Shown: positions 24,064-28,621 of the stretch, in pieces
Layout: each line of letters opens with the position of its first letter
Position numbering within the stretch: the stretch's first letter is position 1
Assembly: GCA_040080915.1 (NCBI GenBank)
Contig: JBEBHD010000036.1
Span: forward strand, 1-28,621
Length of the DNA stretch: 28,621 bases
Origin: M3007 sp040080915
GTDB lineage: Bacteria > Bacteroidota > Bacteroidia > Chitinophagales > Saprospiraceae
Direction: 5' to 3'
Position numbers and translations under genes: made by a program
The notes under the pieces: generated by a model
Databases searched by the model: none
What the model was told of the DNA's origin: nothing
Seen by the model: only the letters and a program-made list of their open reading frames with translations

Positions 24064-24071
24064 CAAAAGTA
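24064..24071 (-). promoter_or_regulatory. Bacteroidota -7 element TACTTTTG (toxin-antitoxin promoter)
   Basis: On the minus strand TACTTTTG matches TAnnTTTG, 23 bases before the antitoxin ATG at 24040. It helps settle that start. Confidence 0.55.
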
Positions 24072-24163
24072 CGCGCATTTTTTGTGAAGAGAGGAGGAAA
24101 AGGAAGATGCCGGGCCTCCTGGTTTTGAACTGTTTTTGTAACTGTTTTTTAGATATTCCTAAC

Positions 24164-24970
24164 TCAGGTAAAATACGGCTTGACCCACTGCCAAAACAAC
24201 AGGATGAAAATAACAGTCAGAACGGAGATAGCAATGATCATCATAGCATAGCCGGAAATAACCGCCAGTGCAGCTTTCAGCCAGCAGAGCCATTTGCGGC
24301 GTTGTGGCCGAAAAAAACCGCCATAAGCCCATGCGACATAGACCACCCACACCAACATAGACAAAGCCGTTTTGGCAACAAAAACATTTTTATCGGTACC
24401 CGCCAATCTTGACAGCGGGTTGAGCACCAAGCCGAACAGGCTAACAGCTCCCATGAGATAGGAATTCAGCACAAAATGCTCGGCGTAGTTGTAACCGGCT
24501 TTCCGAAAATACAGCCAGGAGAACAAGGCGAGGTTCGGGATCAGCAAAAAAATCATGATGGCCGGGTGATCAAAAATGTACTGCATGAATTTGGCCTGAA
24601 ATTCTTTGGCTCCCGCCGACTGCCCACCTGTCTGTTGTTGGGCTACTGCGTCCATCATCTCTTTGTCGAGGCCGATCAGGTGAAACACCAAAAAATTCAA
24701 TGCCGTGGCCCAAATCAAAAACTTGATCGGTTTGGTGTACAACACCCGTTTACCTTCCAAAAACTCGCGAATTGCCGAGCCTGGCCGACGCACCAATTGA
24801 AAAAAGGTGAAGAAAAACCCGCTGTCAAGGTGAATGAGGCGGTCGCGAATTTCCTCGAATACCGCCTTTGTGGTGATGCGCTTCACCTTAGCCCGCTGGC
24901 CACACTGCGGGCAATGCTTGCCGGTGTACTCGGTGGAGCAATTTTTGCAAATGATGTCGGGTGCCTCCAT
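24164..24970 (-). CDS. DUF3667 family membrane protein with N-terminal zinc ribbon
   Basis: A 268-residue protein of the DUF3667 type. The N-terminal zinc ribbon CKNCSTEYTGKHCPQCGQRAK (two CxxC pairs) is followed by the family phrase HLDSGFFFTFFQLVRRPGSAIREFLEGKRVLYTKPIKFLI. Four or five membrane segments come after (FLIWATALNFLVFHLIGL, PAIMIFLLIPNLALFSWLYF, YLMGAVSLFGLVLNPL, TALSMLVWVVYVAWAYG, VISGYAMMIIAISVLTVIFILLF). The role is unknown. ATG 24970 begins MEAPDIICKNC. An in-frame ATG at 25033 would translate hairpin repeats and is rejected. It lies about 96 bases downstream of prfA in the same direction. Confidence 0.85.
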   Translation of the reverse strand: MEAPDIICKNCSTEYTGKHCPQCGQRAKVKRITTKAVFEEIRDRLIHLDSGFFFTFFQLVRRPGSAIREFLEGKRVLYTKPIKFLIWATALNFLVFHLIGLDKEMMDAVAQQQTGGQSAGAKEFQAKFMQYIFDHPAIMIFLLIPNLALFSWLYFRKAGYNYAEHFVLNSYLMGAVSLFGLVLNPLSRLAGTDKNVFVAKTALSMLVWVVYVAWAYGGFFRPQRRKWLCWLKAALAVISGYAMMIIAISVLTVIFILLFWQWVKPYFT

Positions 24971-24999
24971 GGCAGAAAGGTTTGAAGGTTTCTGGTTTA

Positions 25000-25059
25000 C
25001 CCGCCGTAGCCTTGGCGAAGGCGGGTTGTTCAACTTGACATAGCCTCGGCGAAGTTGTC
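25000..25059. repeat. Two adjacent short hairpins with a shared core
   Basis: Hairpin one, 25000-25025, has stem CCCGCC/GGCGGG around GTAGCCTTGGCGAA. Hairpin two, 25037-25059, has stem GACA/TGTC (or CAACTT/AAGTTG using 25031-25036 and 25053-25058) around TAGCCTCGGCGAAGT. Both share the core TAGCCTYGGCGAAG but have different, internally matched stems. They lie between prfA and the DUF3667 gene. They lack T tracts, so they are not classic terminators. Confidence 0.7.
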
Positions 25060-25066
25060 TCGAGAA

Positions 25067-26143
25067 TTATTGGGTTTCCGCTTGCAGTTTGGCGGCATTA
25101 TCGGCCAGGGTGAGGGCTTCGATGATCCCGTCGAGATCGCCTTCCACCACCTTGTCGAGGTTGAAGTTTTTGTTGTCGCCTTCGAGGCGGTGGTCGGTCA
25201 CCCGGTTTTGCGGCCAGTTGTAGGTGCGTATTTTTTCGGAGCGGTCGCCCGATCCCACGAGGCTGCGGCGCTGAGAGGCGAGGGCCGACTGCTGCTGGTT
25301 TTGCTGCATATCGCGGATTTGCTGGATGAGGCGGCCCATGGCAATCCCGGCGTTTTTGTGCTGGGAGCGGCTTTCCGTGCTTTCGGCCACTACGCCTGTG
25401 GGCAAGTGGGTGTAGCGCACGCCCGACTCGGTTTTGTTCACGTGCTGGCCACCGGCACCGCTGGCCCGGAACACGTCGCGGCGCAGGTCGTCTTTGCGAA
25501 TGTTTACGTCCTCCGGCTCCAAGATGGGCAGCACGGCCACTGTGGCCGCCGAGGTGTGTACGCGGCCTTTTGCCTCTGTTTCGGGGATACGCTGTACGCG
25601 GTGGGCACCCGACTCGAACTTGAGGCGGCTGAACACATTGTCGCCGCTCACCTCCAACACCACCTTGGCAAAACCACCTGAAGAACCCGGGTTTTCGTCC
25701 ACTACTTCCACTTCCCAACCTAATTGTTGAAAATAACGCAGGTACATCCGGTACAAGTCGCCCGCAAAGAGTGCCGCCTCGTCGCCACCAGTCCCGGATC
25801 GGATTTCCACGATCACGTCCTTCTCGTCCTCCGGGTCTTTGGGCACGATCAGGGTTTTTATTTCTTCTTCCAGCGTTTCGGCCAGCGGCTCGAGCTCGGC
25901 GATTTCCTCGCGGGCCATGTCGCGCATTTCCGGGTCTTTTTCGGTGGCCAGTATGTCGCGGGCATTGGTCAGGTTGGCCAGTGTTTTTTCGTACCGGCCC
26001 AAGGTTTCCACGATGGGCTGGAGTTTTTTGTACTCCTTGTTCACCCGTTTGGAGCGCTCCGGGTCGGCCACGATGCCGGGGTCGGAGAGCTGCTCTTCGA
26101 GGTGCAGGTACTTGTCGCGTATGGCCTTAAGTTTGTCCAGCAT
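25067..26143 (-). CDS. prfA: Peptide chain release factor 1 (RF1)
   Basis: A 358-residue release factor that reads UAA/UAG stop codons and triggers peptide release in the ribosome. The GGQ catalytic motif is at residues 231-233 in ASGAGGQHVNKTESGVRYTHLPTG. The stop-codon recognition tripeptide is PET at 187-189 (RIPETEAKGRVHTSAATVAVLP), in the PxT form of RF1 rather than the SPF form of RF2. There is no internal frameshift. ATG 26143 (MLDKLKAIRDKYLHLEEQL) is supported by a -7 element at 26171-26178. The longer frame from 26185 would start upstream of the transcript. Confidence 0.96.
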   Translation of the reverse strand: MLDKLKAIRDKYLHLEEQLSDPGIVADPERSKRVNKEYKKLQPIVETLGRYEKTLANLTNARDILATEKDPEMRDMAREEIAELEPLAETLEEEIKTLIVPKDPEDEKDVIVEIRSGTGGDEAALFAGDLYRMYLRYFQQLGWEVEVVDENPGSSGGFAKVVLEVSGDNVFSRLKFESGAHRVQRIPETEAKGRVHTSAATVAVLPILEPEDVNIRKDDLRRDVFRASGAGGQHVNKTESGVRYTHLPTGVVAESTESRSQHKNAGIAMGRLIQQIRDMQQNQQQSALASQRRSLVGSGDRSEKIRTYNWPQNRVTDHRLEGDNKNFNLDKVVEGDLDGIIEALTLADNAAKLQAETQ

Positions 26144-26170
26144 GGTGTGTGGCAAAAAAATTTTGGGCGG

Positions 26171-26178
26171 CAAAGGTA
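26171..26178 (-). promoter_or_regulatory. Bacteroidota -7 element TACCTTTG (prfA promoter)
   Basis: On the minus strand TACCTTTG matches TAnnTTTG, 28 bases before ATG 26143. It lies between the stop of the ABC exporter gene and prfA, so prfA has its own promoter. Confidence 0.55.
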
Positions 26179-26193
26179 GCGACATCGGAACGC

Positions 26194-28017
26194 CTATTCC
26201 ACCAGCCCGCCTGCCGATTGTTTTTCAAAAAGTTCGGCGTAAAAACCGCCCTTGGCGAGCAGTTCTTCGTGGGTGCCCGACTCGGCGATGCGGTGGTTGT
26301 CCAGCACGATGATCCGATCGAAGGGTAACATGCCGCTGATGCGGTGGGTGATAATGATACCGGTTTTGTCGGCCAGGGCTTCGCCCAAATAGCCAAGGAT
26401 TTGGCTTTCCGTGTGGGTATCCACGGCGGAGAGGCAATCGTCGAGCACCACGATCTGGGGCTGTTTGGCAAACGCCCGTGCGATGCTGATCCGTTGTTTT
26501 TGACCGCCCGAAAGCGTCACACCGCGCTCGCCCACGAGGGTGTCGTAGTTCTTGGGCAAACCCGTGATATCGTCATGCACAGCAGCGCTTTTGGCAAAAA
26601 ATTCGGCCTCCTCGCGGGAAATGCCGCCTTTGCCGAAGGCGATATTGCCTTGCACAGAATCGGAAAACAAAAACACATCCTGCGGCACATAGCCAATTCG
26701 GCGGCGCAGGGCGTACAGGTCGTGCTCGCGCAGGTCAACGCCGTCGAGCAAAATGCGGCCCTCGGTCACATCGTACATGCGTAGCAGCAGGTCGGCAATG
26801 GTCGTCTTGCCCGCACCGGTTCTTCCCACGATGGCTAATTTTTGGCCCGGCAGCACCTCAAACGAAACACCGTCCAGAGCGCGGATACCGGTGTCGGGGT
26901 AAACAAAGCCGACGTTTTCAAAAACGATATGGCCGGATGGGGTTGGGAGGGTTTCTGGTTTGGAGGTTTCTGCTTGGAAGGTTGGCTTGGCCCAGGAACC
27001 GCCGTCCACGGTTGGTTTGGTCTGGAGGAATTCGTTGATGCGTTTTTGCGAAGCGGCAGCTTGCTGGGTGAGGGAGGCGATCCAGCCGATAGCCGTGACG
27101 GGCCAGGTGAGCATGTTGATGTAAATAACAAATTCGGCGATATTGCCCGTGCTGATGGTGCCTTTCACCACGAGCAGACCGCCAGCGAACACGGTGATGA
27201 TCGTGCTCGTACCTACCATGAGTATCATGAGTGGAAAGAAAAACGCGTCCACACGGGTGAGTCCCAGCGTTTTTTTGCGGTACTCCTCGCTTTGTTCGGC
27301 AAAATGGCGACCCATCGCGTCTTCCTGCGCGTAGCTTTTCACCACCCGAATGCCGCTGTACACCTCTTGGGCAGTGCTGGTAAGGGCGGCCAGTTGCTGC
27401 TGTATTTTTTCGCTACGTTTGTTCATCACCGTGCTCACCCAATAGATGGAAATGCTGAGAAACGGCAGCGGAAGCAGCGACCAGAGCGTGAGCTCCGGGC
27501 TTACGCTCACCATAGACGAAATGGTGAGCACGAACAAAAAGATCAGGTCAAGGCCGTACAAAATGGTGGGACCGAGGAACATGCGCACCTTGGACACGTC
27601 TTCCGAAATGCGCGACATCAGGTCACCCGTGCTGTTGCGTTTAAAAAAAGCCAGATCGAGCCGGGTGTAGTGCTCGAACAGTTCTTTGCGCATATCATAC
27701 TCGATGAGCCGGCTCATTACAATGATCGTTTGGCGCATGAAAAACATGAACAGGCCCATCAATGCAGCCAACCCGATGACGGCTGCACCAAACCACGCGA
27801 TTTGGGTGCCCATCTCTTCGTAAGCCTCCGGGTGCGCGGCGATACCGCCTGTTTCCCGATAGTGCTGCACCTGAGTGACCACCGTATCCAGAGCCTGACG
27901 AATCACCTTGGGTTGCCAAACGCGGAACCAGTTGGCCAGGCCTACGAACGCGATGCCCAGCAGAAAACGCCAGCGGTATTTCCAAAAAAACTTGTTGAGA
28001 TAGGCGAGGTGCCGCAT
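26194..28017 (-). CDS. ABC exporter half-transporter, MdlA/YheI (BmrC)-like with degenerate catalytic site
   Basis: A 607-residue type I ABC exporter subunit: six membrane helices (about residues 15-320, starting YRWRFLLGIAFVGLANWF) fused to an ATPase domain (from about 365). Walker A GRTGAGKTT is at 398-406 and signature LSGGQKQR at 502-509. Walker B VVLDDCLSAVD has Asp527 where homodimeric exporters have catalytic Glu. H-loop is IIITHRIS. LDDxLSAVD is the form I recall in MdlA and BmrC/YheI, the degenerate partners of heterodimeric exporters (MdlAB, BmrCD). No partner gene is in the window. The linker (TFQAETSKPETLPTPSG) is encoded by copies of a short repeat also found in the gene's leader. 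The substrate is unknown. Confidence 0.9.
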   Translation of the reverse strand: MRHLAYLNKFFWKYRWRFLLGIAFVGLANWFRVWQPKVIRQALDTVVTQVQHYRETGGIAAHPEAYEEMGTQIAWFGAAVIGLAALMGLFMFFMRQTIIVMSRLIEYDMRKELFEHYTRLDLAFFKRNSTGDLMSRISEDVSKVRMFLGPTILYGLDLIFLFVLTISSMVSVSPELTLWSLLPLPFLSISIYWVSTVMNKRSEKIQQQLAALTSTAQEVYSGIRVVKSYAQEDAMGRHFAEQSEEYRKKTLGLTRVDAFFFPLMILMVGTSTIITVFAGGLLVVKGTISTGNIAEFVIYINMLTWPVTAIGWIASLTQQAAASQKRINEFLQTKPTVDGGSWAKPTFQAETSKPETLPTPSGHIVFENVGFVYPDTGIRALDGVSFEVLPGQKLAIVGRTGAGKTTIADLLLRMYDVTEGRILLDGVDLREHDLYALRRRIGYVPQDVFLFSDSVQGNIAFGKGGISREEAEFFAKSAAVHDDITGLPKNYDTLVGERGVTLSGGQKQRISIARAFAKQPQIVVLDDCLSAVDTHTESQILGYLGEALADKTGIIITHRISGMLPFDRIIVLDNHRIAESGTHEELLAKGGFYAELFEKQSAGGLVE

Positions 28018-28075
28018 TATGGTGTAGGTTTCTGGTTGGGAGGTTCCTGGTTAGGAGGTTGTGAACTCGGTTTAG

Positions 28076-28113
28076 CATTTCAGAAAAATCTGGAACAGTG
28101 GTTTTCTGAAATG
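28076..28113. promoter_or_regulatory. Perfect 12-bp-arm inverted repeat at the exporter transcript start
   Basis: CATTTCAGAAAA (28076-28087) pairs exactly with TTTTCTGAAATG (28102-28113) around 14 bases. It sits just inside the predicted transcript start of the ABC exporter gene (-7 element at 28119-28126). It could be an mRNA 5' stabilising hairpin or a repressor operator. Confidence 0.6.
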
Positions 28114-28118
28114 GGTTG

Positions 28119-28126
28119 CAAAGGTA
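28119..28126 (-). promoter_or_regulatory. Bacteroidota -7 element TACCTTTG (ABC exporter promoter)
   Basis: On the minus strand TACCTTTG matches TAnnTTTG, giving a leader of about 95 bases before ATG 28017. The leader holds the 12-bp-arm hairpin and two copies of the AACCAGAAACCT-type repeat. Confidence 0.5.
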
Positions 28127-28251
28127 ACCCAGTGCTTTGGCTTGGGCGAAAGGAATATGGGAGCTTTCTGAACACTCTCCCCACTCCCCAGCGCTATGCG
28201 AACTATAAAAAAATTAACAGAAAAAAATCTTGCCTATATCAAATAGTCCTT

Positions 28252-28259
28252 TATTTTCG
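28252..28259 (+). promoter_or_regulatory. Weak plus-strand promoter-like site before the microsatellite
   Basis: TATTTTCG differs from TAnnTTTG at one position and has TTG at 28230-28232, 19 bases upstream, a normal spacing. If used, it would transcribe the tandem array towards a gene beyond the window. Confidence 0.3.
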
Positions 28260-28309
28260 TGGCCTCAAAGATTTATCCGAGCGCTAAAAACTCCGACCAT
28301 GAGGCTTTT

Positions 28310-28497
28310 CTCACCGCTCACCGCTCACCGCTCACCGCTCACCGCTCACTCGCTCACCGCTCACTCGCTCACCGCTCACCGCTCACCGCTCACCGCTCAC
28401 TCGCTCACCGCTCACCGCGCTCACTCGCTCACTCGCTCACCGCTCACCGCTCACCGCTCACTCGCTCACTCGCTCACCGCGCTCACTCGCTCACTCG
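28310..28497 (+). repeat. Mosaic microsatellite of CTCACCG / CTCACTCG units
   Basis: 188 bases parse completely into 25 units: 14 of CTCACCG (7), 9 of CTCACTCG (8) and 2 of CTCACCGCG (9). The order, with A, B, C for these, is AAAAABABAAAABACBBAAABBCBB. Open frames across it give only repeats such as LTAHRSP and are not credible genes. Confidence 0.95.
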
Positions 28498-28549
28498 CTA
28501 GTTCCTACCCCGGCCGTTTCCCACTCTTCACTGGTTTTTTCTCTTCTCC

Positions 28550-28576
28550 CCCTTGACGCGTCCTGCCGTCCAAGGG
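28550..28576. terminator. Imperfect hairpin near the window end
   Basis: CCCTTGACG (28550-28558) pairs with CGTCCAAGGG (28567-28576) with one bulge, followed by pyrimidine-rich sequence. It could be a terminator or part of unseen neighbouring features. The rest of 28498-28621 shows no gene or clear signal. Confidence 0.25.
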
Positions 28577-28621
28577 CTTTCCCTTTTCGTGCCCTTACCG
28601 ATTTTCGGGTCTGCCTGATCC

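Noticed and set aside
25067..26185. prfA start at 26185
   Set aside because: It lies upstream of the predicted transcript start, and the 14 extra residues are not RF1-like.
26842..28287. 481-codon open frame on the plus strand
   Set aside because: It is antisense to the ABC exporter, whose motifs are complete, and its translation lacks any domain-like pattern.
28230..28556. Repeat-encoded open frames (LTAHRSP-type)
   Set aside because: They only translate the tandem array. Mixed unit lengths would break any frame on repeat change, and no domain or signal is present.

Overview
The window is a piece of a chromosome from a member of the Bacteroidota, most likely a Saprospiraceae-like or other gliding-lineage bacterium. 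The evidence is a gliding-motility-type C-terminal sorting domain protein (CHU_C-like), families common in Bacteroidota (DUF2024, DUF3667, DUF4260, Uma2), a DPE2-type 4-alpha-glucanotransferase, and repeated upstream matches to the Bacteroidota -7 element TAnnTTTG. No rRNA, tRNA, CRISPR array or intact transposase was seen. Base composition looks moderately GC-rich by eye, except for one clearly AT-richer gene at 15756-17480.

Layout. 1-929 holds the 3' end of an LptF/LptG permease gene. 1060-3926 holds a membrane protein with a translationally overlapping winged-helix regulator, a secreted protein, a 167-bp imperfect palindrome, the tRNA-modification enzyme TcdA and a DUF2024 protein. 3949-4941 (minus) is a CHU_C protein whose signal peptide is cut by an in-frame amber codon. 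5152-10181 is a TetR-led operon: DUF4260 membrane protein, TolC, lipoprotein HlyD adaptor and two ABC ATPases that match the two halves of E. coli YbhF. The ABC-2 permeases expected next are absent. A PIF1-like helicase with HRDC and HTH domains (minus) follows, then a MoxR ATPase coupled to a fused four-cluster ferredoxin/NrfD protein with no catalytic subunit nearby.

15756-17480 is an AT-rich single-gene ATPase-TOPRIM protein (OLD/PARIS-like), a probable acquired defence gene. A divergent pair follows, rsmI-like methyltransferase (minus) and scpA (plus). Both predicted mRNA leaders carry the same ATCATTC heptamer repeat. Next come a Uma2 protein, a truncated AAA ATPase and a 962-residue MalQ with an in-frame low-complexity, hairpin-rich insertion. 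The minus strand then carries a PIN toxin/antitoxin pair, a DUF3667 protein, prfA and a MdlA/BmrC-like ABC exporter half with Asp in place of the catalytic Glu. The last 600 bases have no gene. They hold the exporter promoter, a 12-bp-arm hairpin and a 188-bp mosaic microsatellite of 7-, 8- and 9-base units.

The -7 matches place several transcription starts (1016, 13007, 18269, 18299, 24064, 26171, 28119) and were used to choose start codons. All functions are assigned by reading motifs and recalled family features, with no database search.
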